Below are positions 22,041-35,617 of a stretch of DNA of 64,000 bases, in pieces; position 1 is the first letter of the stretch; each line of letters starts with the position of its first letter. Made by a program: the position numbers and the translations under genes. A model generated the notes under the pieces. It saw only the letters and a list, made by a program, of their open reading frames with translations, did no database searches and was not told the DNA's origin. The stretch is from Vigna angularis (Eukaryota; Streptophyta; Magnoliopsida; Fabales; Fabaceae): NCBI RefSeq assembly GCF_016808095.1, contig NC_068971.1, forward strand, positions 24,230,501-24,294,500, given 5' to 3'.

Positions 22041-23068
22041 ACACAAAACCACTTGTCCTTGTTGTAGAACTTCTTTGAGAATCGCCTCTCAAAGTCAAGA
22101 GCTCCTCACTCTTCTTTGCAAAATCAAAGATTGCAAAATTTTCTTCTAATCAACCTAGAAACACCTCCAGTCGTCTTAATGTGATCAGCCAATGTAGTCC
22201 ACAAAAATGCTTCTCAAGAATGCCTCAAGATTCTTAAAATTCTTAAGATATGAAATTGTTAAAATGATCAAAACTCTTAAATTTATAAACAATGCGTCAA
22301 TTTACAGTTACTGTCATATCAGACGCAAAGTAATCGATTACGTTAGTAATGTAATCGGTTACATAAAATAGATGTAACAATATTACAACTATCTTAGCTC
22401 TTAATTGTATACTCAATTAATGTAATCAATTTGCATTTAATGCTAGTCAAACATATTAAAAAATATGACTGTTAAAGCAGTTATGACTAACATGAAATCA
22501 GTTTTTAAAAATACAACATACTTAATTGAATACACAACATATGTAATAGATTAAACTTAACACTTAAACACATTTGAAAACTTTTATTCTCAAAAACTCA
22601 TCACAGCACATTTAAAAAATATATATGCAAACACACGAGTTTTAATCGATTTAGCAACTAATGTAATCGATTCAAACTAGTCCTTTTGCCATAGTTCAAA
22701 ACATAAGATGTCTGATGACCTTAATTGATTACAACAACACTGTAATCAATTATGTCATGGAAATATGCTTTTGTGCTTGTGGTTTTCATTACACAAAAAC
22801 ATATAGTGTGCATACACAGATATAATCACATCATAATCACAACAGTATGCATAACCAACACAGTATGTCCAACATTTTCATTTATCATAGTATGGGCATA
22901 TAACACAGTAAGCATGTACATATTTCACATATGTATAACACAACACAAAAACACTTTTCTGTTGTGACATGACAACATTCATGTATTGTTGCTATTAATG
23001 TGTTGTCATCATAAAAAACAACATAACAGAGATTGAGTTTAGTTATCACATTACTCCCCCTATCAACA
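22041..23068 (-). repeat. 3' LTR of copy A (truncated)
   Basis: Starts TGTTGATAGGGGGAG after the polypurine tract and stops at GTGGTTTTGTGTG, where gypsy sequence begins. It lacks a short segment containing GACGTGGACGTC that is present in the 5' LTR. Confidence 0.8.
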
Positions 23069-23083
23069 ATCTCCCCCTTTTTT
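23069..23083 (-). other. Polypurine tract of copy A
   Basis: AAAAAAGGGGGAGAT on the minus strand, directly before the 3' LTR. It is the expected second-strand primer. Confidence 0.8.
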
Positions 23084-24126
23084 GATGATGCATAACCATG
23101 ATTAATAAAACAACCATGATGTACAGTACACAATCAAGAATTGTTTCACACAGTTTCAAACACAGACATATAGACACATATATGTCATACACATTCAAAT
23201 ATCTCATCGAATGTTCAATTATTTCTCCCCCTTTAGGCATGAGCAAAAAAGGATTTATAGCATAATGTGATTGAAACACATAGATGTTGATTCACATAGA
23301 GATGCATCAACAAATGTTATCAGAAAAATATGATGCTTTCCCTGTCAGCAATATTCACATGATTTAAATTTCTTCCCCTTTTTAACATGTGATCAATTAT
23401 GTAACAGGATACAAAACTCCCAATATCAATATGCATATTATATTTCAGTATCAAAGTGCAGGATATAGATATAACAGACTATGTATCACTCAAACATTTT
23501 CAAGCAGTGTATCGGATATTCATCACAAATATAGCAGCATTTCATATACAACTAGAATCAAACCAACCTGGTGTTATCATTCATAAACTCATACGGATTC
23601 ACAACGGATTTCAAATAAAGAGATTTATGATGAGTAAACACACATGAAATCAAAAGTCAAGGTTTAAAGTAAATGTTTCAAGAGTTTAGAAACTTCAAAC
23701 CAGTTGACGAAAATTAATCGATTATGAATCTTCCTTAATCGATTCAGTTCTGCAGTACATTTGAAATATCCCTTTCATCTCAGTTATCAATCAGCACTCT
23801 TGCAAAATCTTTTCATCTCAACTAAGTTGAGCATTAGTCCTCATGCAATATAATTGTGAAATAACCATTATCACAGTTCATGTATGAATATGCAATGTAA
23901 TGATGTAACATTGAAATGTTCAATTTGCAATTATACAAGTGACTTTTATTAGATTGAATAAACTTAGCTAATTCAGTCAATCAATCATCATTCATAGATT
24001 TAGTACCAATAGATAATTTCATTAATATTAAAATGATGGGTACAACCAGAAATTACTAATGGCTTTAGATATCTACTAAAAAAACAAATAAAAGAGATAT
24101 TTAAGCATAGACTCTTTCAAAAACTC

Positions 24127-25234
24127 CTATCTTGAGTTAGATTCATCCACGAACTCCTCTTCACTTGAATCATCAGTATCATCTGATATTTCTGTTGAAG
24201 AGTTATCTACATAGTTCTTAATGAGCTCATTCACTTTGTTTTCCATTCGTACTAACGAGTTTTCCAATTTCCCAATCTTTTTAAAAGTTCTTTCAAATCT
24301 TTCTACAATGTATCTTTCAAATTCTGACTTGGGAGTGAAGGAAGTAGAACAATCTTCTGTGTTATTCAGACTTCTCACTGGGTTTTGAACATCTCTGAAT
24401 ATCCAATCATCAATAGTTTTCTTCAGACCAATAAACGTCAGTATTGCCTTCCCAATCTCATTTGTCTTGTTGCACACAACTCAATTTTCTCCATTGAGAA
24501 CTACTTGATTTAGTTTCAGGAGTTTGCCGATGAACACTCCATATGGTAGATTGCGCTCATCTTTAATTCCAGTGTTAATCATATGATTTTTAAGGATAGG
24601 AACCCAGTTTGTTGGTATCCTTCTTTGTATTGCATTCAATAGAAATAAATCTTCTGTTGACATTCCGTCACGCAAATATCTACCTAGTAACAATATCCAA
24701 GCAAGAACATATGCACACATATTTTCTTCCTTATCCATTCCTTTGTGCAGAAACAATTTACCTTTTCCGTACCTTCTAGGATATCTAAGAAATTCTTTTT
24801 ATATTTGTTTCTCTGAAGTTCATTTGTTATACTCAAAATCTTGCTCATGAGACATACATCTTTCAGCTTTGAGACCAGTAACAAGCAACCAGACGTCATC
24901 AATGACTATGATATCTACACCCTTTACCCGCGAATGAATATCACCACTGATGACTTTGAGATTGTTGTAGAACACTTCAACCAACTCAGGATAGCAGTCA
25001 CCTTTCATCTGAACAAAATCTATAAGTCCCTGATGAGCAAGCCACTCAAGAAATAAAAACCCTTCACCCCGGAATAGAAGTAGGTCGAGTGACTTGTGAG
25101 GAACAAATGTCTTGATTCTTCTTCAGTACATAAACCTGTTATGAGCAACATCGTCGCTTATCCACCCAGTTGGGCTTGTGTCTTGCGGTTCGGGCAACCT
25201 TCTTGCTACGTTTGGATAATGAAGATGAAGCCAT
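24127..25234 (-). pseudogene. Additional ORF of SIRE-like element, copy A (decayed)
   Basis: The start MASSSLSKRSKKVARTAR at 25234 gives a basic, serine-rich N-terminus. Later segments are GDCYPELVEVFYNNLKVISG, VDIIVIDDVWLLVTGLKAE, RYLRDGMSTEDLFLLNAIQR, RIPTNWVPILKNHMINTG and a Ser/Asp/Glu-rich acidic tail (STEISDDTDDSSEEEF). The central part resembles the 'putative plant transposon protein' domain often found in non-autonomous legume and other plant retroelements. Its function is unknown. Several in-frame stops and a small frameshift near the N-terminus break it, and most stops are shared with copy B. Confidence 0.65.
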
Positions 25235-25823
25235 TTTGTGTAGGATTTTTATGGAGAATCTTTCTCATATTAGGGTTTTTAACTTTTTCAGTTTTAAAAG
25301 TAATGAGTTCATAATGAATTTTCAAATCTAGTATTTACAAAGACACACATCACATCACTTCAGTTTCAGGCCCATTTAAGTATTCAGAAATTGAAAGCTC
25401 GGATAAAACATTTTAATCGATTTTATTAATTTTAAAATCGATTTAGTTTTGTGTCATAGTTTCACACCAAACAGAGAAACACACAAAAATCTAATCGATT
25501 TCACTAATAACATAATTAGTTAAAATTCGTGAAAACTGTTTTCCATACAAATTTGCCTAACAGGCAAGTAAGAAAGACTCATACACATCAATATACATTC
25601 ACAGACAGAAACAGTGATGCATGAATGCATGAGTTGACAGTAAGTGTTACCACACAATGTTACTCAAGAAGTTTTCATATGTCCCATTGTAATTCATCCT
25701 TGAGCACTTGTTTGTTGCTTGATCAGCTCACTTCCCTACAAAACTTTCAAATGGTTTTGTTGTAGGTACCCAGATGAACTTGGGGCTTTGTTTGTTAGTT
25801 ACAGGAATTTGTTCTTTAGGAAC

Positions 25824-27467
25824 TCATTTGTATTTTCCTCTAGGAACACCAACCTTCCAATAATAACAATTCCTTACAGTATGGCCGATAGTATTGCAGT
25901 AAAAATAAGCATTGGTTATAGGTTTGCTTAAAGCAATAAATTTCTTAGAATTGATTCTTTCACAATTAGCCTTATAACCAATTCCTTGCCTATTTATAGC
26001 TCTGCCCTGTGACCTCAACACAACATCTAAATTTTCTCTACCAAGTGTAAATTTAGCTAATGTGATAGTTAGATATTTTATTTTTTTCAACATTAGGATT
26101 GCAATTTTCACAATCTTTTTCTACAATCTTAATTTCAGTTTTAACATTATTAGCAGAATGCAAAGTAAGATCAAGTTCATTTTTAAGCTTATCATTATCA
26201 TCCACAAGGTTATTGATTCGATATTTAAAGTCCTTTCTTTTAGAGTTTAATCGATTAACCTTGCATTGCAGCTTCATTGTTTCTGCATGTAGCTCCTGAA
26301 ACGCGTCTAACATCATATCATATTTGACCTCGATTAGTTTATTTTCGAAATTGTTGTTGCTGCTTTCAGAGCATACAGATCCAGCCATGAAACACAGATT
26401 TGTCTCTTGCTCTAGACTTTGATCATCAAGACTGGATGAATGCTCGTCACTATTCTCCCAAGAAATATAAGGTTTTCTCTACTTGCTCCTCCTCTTGTCT
26501 TGAGTGTATTTTACATCAGCATTTTGCTTGATCTTCAAGTCTGGACAATCTGGCTTGATTTGTCCTTCTTTCCCACACTCATAGCAAGTTATAGTGGTGA
26601 TATTTGCATTCTTTGTGCCTTCTTTAGAGTTTCTTGCAAAGTCAGTTGCAACATTTCTATTTTTCATAAACTTAGTAAATTTATTTACCATCATGTTCAA
26701 GACTTTCTTTTCTGAAATGTCTGCCTCGGAATCTGCATCTGATTCAATCCTACTAGAAGTCTTCTTGCTAGTAGCGTTGAGAGTTATAGACTATTTCTTC
26801 TCAGTCTCCTCTTCTTCTTGCAATCTCCCTAGCTCTAGCTCGTGTTCCCTAAGCTTACCAAACAGTGTAGCCATATTCATAGTAGTTAAATCTTTGGATT
26901 CAGAAATGGTTGTTACCTTTGGCTTCCAACTCTTGTTCAAACTCTTTAAAATCTTGATATTAATCTCCTCCTTCTCAAAGACCATACCGAGAGCTATCAA
27001 GTAATTGATAATGTGTGTGAACCTCTTCTGCACATCGCAGATGGTCTCTCTAGTTTTCATTCGGAACATCTTGTATTCTTGATCAAGGAATTCTTTCCTG
27101 CTCTCTTTATCTCATTCGTGCCTTCATGTGTTACTTCAAGTACTTCCCACGTCTCTTTGGCACTCTTGCAAGTAGATACCCTGAAAAACTCGTCAATAGT
27201 GAGAGTAGAGGAAATAACATTTCTAGCCTTAATATCATACTGTGCTCTTCTATTTTCCTCTTGACTCCACTTAAGAAAAAAATTTTAAAACGGGTTTTCC
27301 ATCAATCATTTTAGTGTGTTCAAAAGGATCATTTTGAACAACATACCATCTACTGACTCAAGAACGATCCTCATTCTAATTTTCCAGAAAGCGTAATTTT
27401 CACTAGCAAACAGAGGTGGTCTGTTTGTAGATGCACCTTCACCAAAAGTTTGATAAACAAAAGTCAT
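25824..27467 (-). pseudogene. Copia gag, copy A (decayed)
   Basis: The start MTFVYQTFGEGASTNRPPLF at 27467 leads to FASENYAFWKIRMRIVLES, the usual copia gag opening. The UBN2-type core follows (MFRMKTRETICDVQKRFTHI, then IKILKSLNKSWKPKVTTISE and FGKLREHELELGRLQEEEE), then a zinc knuckle CYECGKEGQIKPDC, in which the canonical His is replaced by Gln (CX2CX4QX4C). Copy B retains the His. Multiple stops and frameshifts disable it. Confidence 0.82.
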
Positions 27468-27548
27468 CAGGGTCACTTAATCGATTTCACAAAAAATATA
27501 ATCGATTATTTTTCAAATAATTTTTGAAAAACCAGCTTTGCTGTCAAT

Positions 27549-29022
27549 TGTTATAAATAAGGAGGCTTGCTTCTCATCACCAAGAGGGGGAGGGGGGTGA
27601 ATTGATGTTTTATAAAAACTTAAACTTTTCAAATCTTTTTGAGAAATTAGAATGATCTTTAAACTTTCTTGTGCTGTAAGTAAATGCGCATGCAAAGAAA
27701 GTAAAGAGATAAGAAAAGAAAATCAAACATAAGATTTTTATCCTGGTTCGGCCTCAATGCCTACATCCAGTCACTCTCTCAATCAACGTTAGATTGGAGA
27801 GTATTTCACTATAATGATCAGAATATTACAAAAAAGGTTTTACAAAGCTTTCTCAAATGCAAACACCTTCCAAATTCTCAATGAAATATAGAAAGAGAAT
27901 ACATCTGCGCACACGTAGAACCACTTGTCCCTGTTGCAAAAACCCTTTGAGAATTCGCTCTCAAAGTTAAGAGCTCTTCACTCTTCTTCCTGACGTCCAC
28001 GTCTAGGGAAACAACAAATCAAAGATTGCAAAATTTTCTTCTGATCAAACCAAATACATCTTCAATCGTGCTAATGTAAAAGCAAATGTAGTCCACAAAA
28101 ATGCTTCTCAAGAATGCCTCAAGATTGTTCAAATTCTTCGCGTTCTAGATTCTTAGAGCATATGTACAACCTGTAAACTTTTCTAAGATCAAAACTGTAA
28201 GATATGAAATTGTTAGAATGATCAAAAGTCTTAGATTTACAAATAATGCGTCAATTTATAATTATTGTCATAGTAGACGCAAAGTAATCAATTACGTTAG
28301 TAATGCAATCAGTTACATAAAACAAATGTAACAATATTACAACTAACTCAACTCCTAATTGAATGCTTAATTAATGTAATCGATTTGCATTTAATGTTAG
28401 TCAAACATATTTAAAAATATGACTGTTAAAGCAGTTATGATTGACATGAAATCAGTTTCCAAAAATACAACAAACTTAATTAAATACACAATATATGTAA
28501 TCGATTAAGCTTAGCACTTAAACACATTTGAAAACTTTTCTTCTCAAAAACTCATCACAACACATTTGAAAAATATATATGCAAACACACGAGTTTTAAC
28601 CGATTTAACAACTAATGTAATCGATTCAAACTAGTTGTTTTGCCGTAGTTCAAAACATAAGTTGTTTGATGACTTTAATTGATTACAACAACATTCTAAT
28701 CGATTATGTCATGCATATATGCTTTTGTGCTTGTGGTTTTCATTACACAGAAACATATAGTGTGCATACACAAATATAATGACATCATAATCACAATAGT
28801 ATGCATAACCTACATAGTATGTCCAACATATGCATTTATCAAAATATGTGTGTATAACACAGTAAGCATGTACATATTCCACATATGTATAACACAACAC
28901 AGAAACACTTTTCTGTTGTGACATGACAACATTCATGTGTTGTTACTATTAATGTGTTGTCATCATCAAAAACAACATAACAGGGATTGGGTTCAGCTAT
29001 CACATAGCTCCCCTTATCAACA
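27549..29022 (-). repeat. 5' LTR of copy A (complete, 1474 bp)
   Basis: Begins TGTTGATAAGGGGAG and ends TTATTTATAACA. It carries the GACGTGGACGTC segment that is missing from both 3' LTRs. Confidence 0.82.
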
Positions 29023-29027
29023 AATCT

Positions 29028-31310
29028 AAAAAACAAAACTCATACTAGTGAAAGAACACATTAATTCTGAAGTTTCATAGAATTATAATCTTACACTTGC
29101 AAGTAGAGAGAAAATTCTATACAGTTTATTGGATTGAATTATATTATAAACGCATCCTCTCGGTGAGAGTAATTGTCTAAGACTTGTAAGAAATCTAATT
29201 GATTGCACGTTCTAAAGAGAATCCAAACACTTAGTGATTAACTCAGTTGAGTTAAATGCTTAGCTAGGTAGCATATCAGGAAGATATCGAGATTGTCTAA
29301 TGAAAACTAGGAGTAGGTGAAACTCAACTAGGAAGTGTATCAGGAAGATACTAGGATAGTCTAGGGATACTAAGAGTGGTAAAAAAATACTACACAACTA
29401 GGAGTCGATGCTACTCGGTTTAATGGAAAAGAGACTCCGGGAAGATGCCGAATGTGAGATGTGAATCCTCGAAGCTTCCTCCAAGAGTGAAATACGCAGC
29501 GTAAAAGGGACGAGAACAAGAGTTCGAGAGATGACTCAAGGAAACCAAAGGATGAATGGTTCAAAAGTGAGACCGACTCATAGAAACACAAGGAACTAGG
29601 GTTTGTTTGGTGGAAAAACCCTAAATGTGAAATAAACCCTAACTTGACTGATTAATCGATGAAATATGATGTTTAATTAGTCAAAAAGAAGGAAAACGCA
29701 AAATGAAGAGGAAAACCTAGCAGAGGATGAAGATTGAATGGTGGAAAAGCTTTTAATCCTAGCAAACAATGGTTTAATCGATTGAAAATGAAGAACAATT
29801 AGTGAAAATGGAAGAACAATCGGTGAAAATGGAAGAAAAATGGCAAATCTGTGGCTAGAGAAGAAAGAGCTCTCTTGAGAGAAAACTCCAAGGTTGATGC
29901 TAAGGTCGTGAGGCTAAAAATGAGAAATGCAAAATGGTTTGAATAACCTCAGCTTGCGAGAGAATTGAGTGAAGATGTGGCGAAGGTACACTAACGTACA
30001 CGAGAAAACTTAAACGTAGTTGGTGAGGCGCGCGACGCAGAGGAAGCAAATTGGTGGAGAAGCTACACTGTGGAGAAGAGAGAAGCAAGGTGAAAGCACA
30101 ATGGTGAAATGGAAAAATGAAGATGGAGAAGTGTGCTTGGAAGGTGGCTAGAGGAAGTCTTTGGAATCTCTAACCTGACTTTCAAGAGAGAATTAATTCT
30201 GAATGTTAGAAATTTTAATTCTCGTTATGCTCAAAAGTGACAATACAATGGTGGAGATGGGTATTTATAGTAACCCATGCTCCATGAAAGCTAAAAAGCG
30301 TGTACAATAAAATGTAAAATATACAAGAGGATACTAAGAAAGGTACATCGGGCAATATTCCATCACGGTTCTAGTCAATGTAACAGATGTTACAAGGATT
30401 AACTAGGTGTAACCAGAAGTGGTGCTATTACTCAGTTGTAATCTCGTTGAAGATTATAATGAAACCTTCTAAAAGGTCTTAGAGAAAAACTAGACGTAAC
30501 TTATTTGAGTGAACTAGTATAAAACAACTGTGTTATTACTCCAACCTTACAAAATATTTTACTTATAAACTCTACAATTACTTATTCACATAATCATTTA
30601 TAAAAGCTCTTGTCAGTAAATGTTATCTTATTTAAGTAAATGTTATCTTATTTAAGAGTTGTCCTTCTTAAAACACTATAACAATTTTACTAAAACACTT
30701 TAAAAACATTTCATGAAAAAGTTAAACAATTTTTTCGCAAAAAAATTTTCACAACACTATTCAAACTCTTTAGTGTTTTCCAATTATTTCATAAACATGA
30801 CGATAAGTAGAGACAATTTGAATTAGAGTTTGTTAGTGAAAAGGGAGGAGTAGAATTTTTATGAACTTTTGTATTCGGTTAACATATGTGGCCAGTCTCT
30901 CATTAATATTATGAAATTTATTAATATTTTTAAATAATTTAATAATAAATCATTTACTAATAATAAAAATCTTATATTATTAAAGAAAGAAAATTGGGAA
31001 TAAATTTTTTGCTATAATTAAAATTATTTCTATTAATCAAAATTTAAATGAAGTAATTAATTAATTAACACAAAAATTGAAAATGTAATAATTAATTAAT
31101 TAATTAATTTAAATTTTTATTGATAAATCTTATCCTATTACTATAATTAAAATATTACTATAAAAAAAGAAATTTGAGATAAATATTACTATAAAAAAGG
31201 ATTTATCTCAATTTTTTTTGAGATAAATGTTTTCCTATAATTAAAATTATTTCTATGAATAAAATTAAAATGAATTAAGTAATTAATTAGTCCAAAAAAA
31301 GTAACGTATA
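29028..31310. other. Spacer between inverted copia copies; repeat-like, no gene before DEFL B
   Basis: The stretch 29100-30500 has LTR-like or transcribed-repeat composition, including a small tandem repeat 'gaagaacaat(t/c)(a/g)gtgaaaatg' at 29780-29840 and a duplicated 'aagtaaatgttatcttattt' at 30618-30653. I could not assign it to a family. From 30850 it is AT-rich promoter-proximal DNA. Confidence 0.5.
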
Positions 31311-31317
31311 CATTGGC

Positions 31318-31327
31318 TTATATATAT
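31318..31327 (+). promoter_or_regulatory. Probable TATA box of DEFL gene B
   Basis: TATATATATG lies about 70 bases before the start codon, followed by an A-rich leader. Confidence 0.55.
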
Positions 31328-31393
31328 GAGTAGAATATGAAACATTCATCTCATCAGAAAAAAGAATACACAGAAAAACAAAAATATCTTGAA

Positions 31394-31770
31394 ATGGCTT
31401 CTCGCTTCTGTCATCCTTTTCTCTTTAGTGTTTTGTTTGTTGCTTTGGTTCTGATATCAGGTAATTGTAAAGAATAGACATTTTTTAATTATAGTTTTTT
31501 TTTTTCTAAAATGAATGCAAACCAAGTAAATTATAGATCCATATGAATTTTATTGTGAAACTAATTTTATGAGGAAATTTGATATAATTTTATGGTGATC
31601 TGAACTCAGGAGAAGAAGCAGTAGCAGAGGCAGTAAAAGGAATGATAGATGCAGACCTTAAGTGCTTCGGCCTTTGCACTCCAAATTGCAAGCAAGATTG
31701 CACAGGAAAGGCGTTTATGACTGGTTTCTGTGTCCAACAAGGATCTCTCAATCAATGTTGTTGTCTCTGA
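31394..31770 (+). CDS. DEFL gene B: secreted 8-cysteine defensin-like peptide
   Basis: Exon 1 is 31394-31460 (67 nt), the intron 31461-31609 (ATCAG|GTAATT ... CTCAG|GAG), and exon 2 is 31610-31770. The product is 75 residues. The signal peptide is residues 1-22 (MASRFCHPFLFSVLFVALVL), followed by a short acidic/Ala-rich propeptide-like stretch (EEAVAEAVKGM). The eight mature cysteines are at 41, 45, 49, 53, 63, 72, 73 and 74: C-x3-C-x3-C-x3-C-x9-C-x8-CCC. Spacing and exon structure are the same as in gene A, and the signal peptide is nearly that of gene C. It is the only one of the three on the plus strand and lies in the spacer between two inverted retroelement copies. Intact start, splice sites and stop suggest it is functional; an extracellular defence or signalling role is inferred from the family. 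Confidence 0.88.
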
Positions 31771-32294
31771 TTAATTTATGCTATACTTATGCCTATTTTA
31801 TAAAACTTTAATTAAACGTCTGTTTTAATTATGCTTTTTAATTATATAATTATTTATCTTTATGTTGTTTTATTCAAATTTCAAACATTATTTAAGAGAT
31901 TTAAATTTAACATAAAAAAATTGAAATCATCCTTTAAATAATAGATAAATGATCTGTGCAAGAATACACAATTTGAAAATTATAAAAAGCAAATAATGGA
32001 ATCTTCGAAGCAAGGCAACCAAATTGGATGATTATTTGAAAGATCATAAAAATAAAAAATAAATAAATTTATTTTATATATATCAAAAGGTATATTTAAA
32101 AGTAAAATCTTAAAACACGTTACAATTGGTTCAACCACCATCTTGTTTGCTCAATATTAGAAGCGTTAGCACACCCAACAACTTTCATTTCATTCATCCA
32201 GTGAATAATTGACCCAATGATTACATTACTACGAGACTCAACGAGAATTGTCTCTTCTAGTAACCAAAACTCTAGGATTTTCAAACATATGAAT
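31771..32294. other. 3' flank of DEFL gene B
   Basis: AT-rich. The part to about 31945 is related, in reverse complement, to the repeated units at 48480-48612 and 51530-52316 and to the 3' flank of gene C, so it is probably 3'-UTR and shared gene flank. Nothing recognised in 31950-32294. Confidence 0.5.
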
Positions 32295-32800
32295 TGTTAA
32301 ACAATTAGGGAATAAAATACGATACTTTCATTTTTTTTTTCTGTTTTTTTTCTCAAATGAGATACATTTATATAAACAATATTAAATGCTTATACTTAAA
32401 TAGGAAACAATATAAAAATAGAAAACAACTTTAAATATTTAAAACTTATTCCTAAAGTGCAACAATAATTTAAATCTAAATTATATTTTCAACACTCCCC
32501 TCAAGTTGGTGCATGCATATCAATCATGCCCAACTTGTTAATGACTTCTTCAAACACCTTTCCTGAAACCGTCTTTGTTAATATATCAGCAAGTTGATCT
32601 TTAGACCGAACATGTGGAGTTTGAATTACTTGATTATCTAGCTTTTCCTTAATAAAATGTCTATCCACTTCAACATGTTTGGTTCTATCATGTTGAACCG
32701 GGTTATGTGCAATCTCTACCGCAGCCTTATTGTCACAGAAAAGGTTCATCGGTTGTTCATATTTGATTCCCAAATCAGCTAGTACGCTCTAAGAATCTTA
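32295..32800 (-). mobile_element. 3' end of a second copia element (RNase H end + 200-bp LTR)
   Basis: On the minus strand the end of a copia polyprotein is followed by a polypurine tract (TTGAGGGGAG) and a short LTR, TGTTGAAAATATAATT...TTTAACA (32494-32295). The 5' side is cut at about 32800 by the junction with copia copy B. Confidence 0.75.
32501..32790 (-). pseudogene. Copia polyprotein C-terminus (RNase H), truncated
   Basis: Reads LGIKYEQPMNLFCDNKAAVE, then IAHNPVQHDRTKHVEVDRHF, IKEKLDNQVIQTPHVRSKDQ and LADILTKTVSGKVFEEVINK, ending GMIDMHAPT. These are the classic RNase H motifs (CDNKAA, H-RTKHIE-DRHF, LADILTK) at the end of Ty1/copia pol. Only the last ~95 codons remain. Confidence 0.9.
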
Positions 32801-33305
32801 CAGGTTTGATCAGAAGAAAATTTTGCAATCTTTGATTTGTTGTTTCCCTAGACGTGGACGTCAGGAAGAAGAGTGAAGAGCTCTTAACTTTGAGAGTGAA
32901 TTCTCAAAGGGTTTTTGCAACAGGGACAAGTGGTTCTATGTGTGCGCAAGTGTATTCTCTTTCTATATTTGATTGAGAATTTGGAAGGTGTTTGCATTTG
33001 AGAACGCTTTGTAAAACCTTTTTTGTAATATTCTGATCATTATAGTGAAATACTCTCCAATCTAACGTTGATTGAGAGAGTGACTGGATGTAGGCATTGA
33101 GGCCGAAACAGGATAAAAATCTTATGTTTGATTTTCTTTTCTTATCTCTTTACATTCTTTGCATGCGCATTTACTTACAACACAAGAAAGTTTAAAGATC
33201 ATTCTAATTTCTCAAAAAGATTTGAAAAGTTTAAGTTTTTATAAAACATCAATTCACCCCCCTCCCCCTCTTGGTGATGAGAAACAAGCCACCTTATTTA
33301 TAACA
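32801..33305 (+). repeat. 5' LTR of copy B (5'-truncated)
   Basis: Begins at GTTTGATCAGAAG, about 960 bases into the LTR as judged from copy A, and ends TTATTTATAACA. Confidence 0.78.
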
Positions 33306-33386
33306 ATTGACAGCAAAGCTGGTTTTTCAAAAATTATTTGAAAAATAATCGATTATATTTTTTGTGAAATCGATTAAGTGACCCTG

Positions 33387-35029
33387 ATGACTTTTGTTTA
33401 TCAAACTTTTGGTGAAGGTGCATCTACAAACAGACCACCTCTGTTTGCTAGTGAAAATTACGCTTTCTGGAAAATTAGAATGAGGATCGTTCTTGAGTCA
33501 GTAGATGGTATGTTGTTCAAAATGATCCTTTTGAACACACTAAAATGATTGATGGAAAACCCGTTTTAAATTTTTTTTCTTAAGTGGAGTCAAGAGGAAA
33601 ATAAAAGAGCACAGTATGATATTAAGGCTAGAAATGTTATTTCCTCTACTCTCACTATTGACGAGTTTTTCAGGGTATCTACTTGCAAGAGTGCCAAAGA
33701 GACGTGGGAAGTACTTGAAGTAGCACATGAGGCACGAATGAGATAAAGAGAGCAGGAAAGAATTCCTTGGTCAAGAATACAAGATGTTCCGAATGAAAAC
33801 TGGAGAGACCATCTGCGATGTGCAGAAGAGGTTCACACACATTGTCAATTACTTGATAGCTCTCGGTATGGTCTTTGAGAAGGAGGAGATTAGTATCAAG
33901 ATTTTAAAGAGTTTGAACAAAAGTTGGAAGCCAAAGGTAACAACCATTTCTGAATCCAAAGATTTAACTACTATGAATATGGCTACACTGTTTGGTAAGC
34001 TTAGGGAACACGAGCTAGAGCTAGGGAGATTGCAAGAAGAAGAGGAGACTGAGAAGAAATAGTCTATAACTCTCAACGCTACTAGCAAGAAGACTTTTAG
34101 AAGGATTGAATCAGATGCAGATTCCGAGGCAGACATTTCAGAAAAGAAAGTCTTGAACATGATGGTAAATAAATTTACTAAGTTTATGAAAAATAGAAAT
34201 GTTGCAATTGACTTTGCAAGAAACTCTAAAGGAGGCACAAAGAATGCAAATATCACCACTATAACTTGCTATGAGTGTGGGAAAGAAGGACACATCAAGC
34301 CAGATTGTCCAGACTTGAAGATCAAGCAAAATGCTGATGTAAAATACACTCAAGACAAGAGGAGGAGCAAGTAGAGAAAACCTTATATTTCTTGGGAGAA
34401 TAGTGACGAGGATTCATCCAGTGATGATGATCAAAGTCTAGAGGAAGAGACAAATCTGTGTTTCATGGTTGAATCTGTATGCTCTGAAAGCAGCGACAAC
34501 AATTTCGAAAATAAACCAATCGAGGTCAAATATGATATGATGTTAGACGCATTTCAGGAGCTACATGCATAAACAATGAAGCTGCAATGCAAGGTTAATC
34601 GATTAAACTCTAAAAAAAAGAACTTTAAATATCGAATAAATAACCTTGTGGATGATAATGATAAGCTTAAAAATGAACTTGATCTTACTTTGCATTCTGC
34701 TAATAATGTTAAAACTGAAATTAAGATTATAGAAAAAGATTGTGAAAATTGCAATCCTAATGTTGAAAAAAATAAAATATCTAACTATCACATTAGCTAA
34801 ATTTACACTTGGTAGAGAAAATTTAGATGTTGTGTTGAGGTCACAGAGCAGAGCTATAAATAGGCAAGGAATTGGTTATAAGGCTAAGAGTGAAAGAATC
34901 AATTCTAAGAAATTTATTGCTTTAAGCAAACCTATAACCAATGCTTATTTTTACAACAATATTATCGGTCATACTGTAAGGAATTGTTATTATTGGAAGG
35001 TTGGTGTTCCTAGAGGAAAATACAAATGA
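33387..35029 (+). pseudogene. Copia gag, copy B (decayed)
   Basis: Same order as in copy A: MTFVYQTFGEGASTNRPPLF; FASENYAFWKIRMRIVLES; MFRMKTGETICDVQKRFTHI; KSLNKSWKPKVTTISES; zinc knuckle CYECGKEGHIKPDC (CX2CX4HX4C, intact here); and a Lys/Asn-rich C-terminal part ending NCYYWKVGVPRGKYK. Several frameshifts (for example near 33540 and 34790) and stops (34060, 34372, 34570) disable it. Confidence 0.82.
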
Positions 35030-35617
35030 GTTCCTAAAGAACAAATTCCTGTAACTAACAAACAAGGCCCCAAGTTCATCTGGGTACCTACAACAAAACC
35101 ATTTGAAAGTTTTGTAGGGAAGTGAGCTGATCAAGCAACAAACAAGTGCTCAAGGATGAATTACAATGGGACATATGAAAACTTCTTGAGTAACATTGTG
35201 TGGTAACACTTACTATCAACTCATGCATTCATGCATCACTGTTTCTGTCTGTGAATGTATATTGATGTGTATGAGTGTTTCTTACTTGCCTGTTAGGCAA
35301 ATTTGTATGAAAAACAGTTTTCACGAATTTTAACTGATTATGTTATTAGTGAAATCGATTAGATTTTTGTGTGTTTCTCTATTTGGTGTGAAACTATGAC
35401 ACAAAACTAAATCGATTTCAAAATTAATAAAATCGATTAAAATGTTTTATCCGGGCTTTTTATTTCTGAAAACTTAAATGGGCCTGAAAGTGAAGTGATG
35501 TGTGTGTGTCTTTATAAATACTAGATTTGAAAATTCATTATGCACTCATTACTTTTAAAACTGAAAAAGTTAAAAACCCTAATATGAGAAAGATTCTCCA
35601 TAAAAATCCTACACAAA

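Larger units (their letters stand above)
22041..29022 (-). mobile_element. Non-autonomous copia (SIRE-like) element, copy A
   Basis: On the minus strand: 5' LTR 29022-27549 (TGTTGATAAGG...TTATAACA), decayed gag (27467-25824), an extra ORF (25234-24127), polypurine tract (23083-23069) and a 3' LTR starting at 23068 that is cut off at 22041 inside the gypsy remnant. There is no protease, integrase, reverse transcriptase or RNase H. The base pentamer flanking the 5' LTR reads AGATT in element orientation. Copy B at 32801-39070 is nearly the same sequence in opposite orientation. Confidence 0.85.
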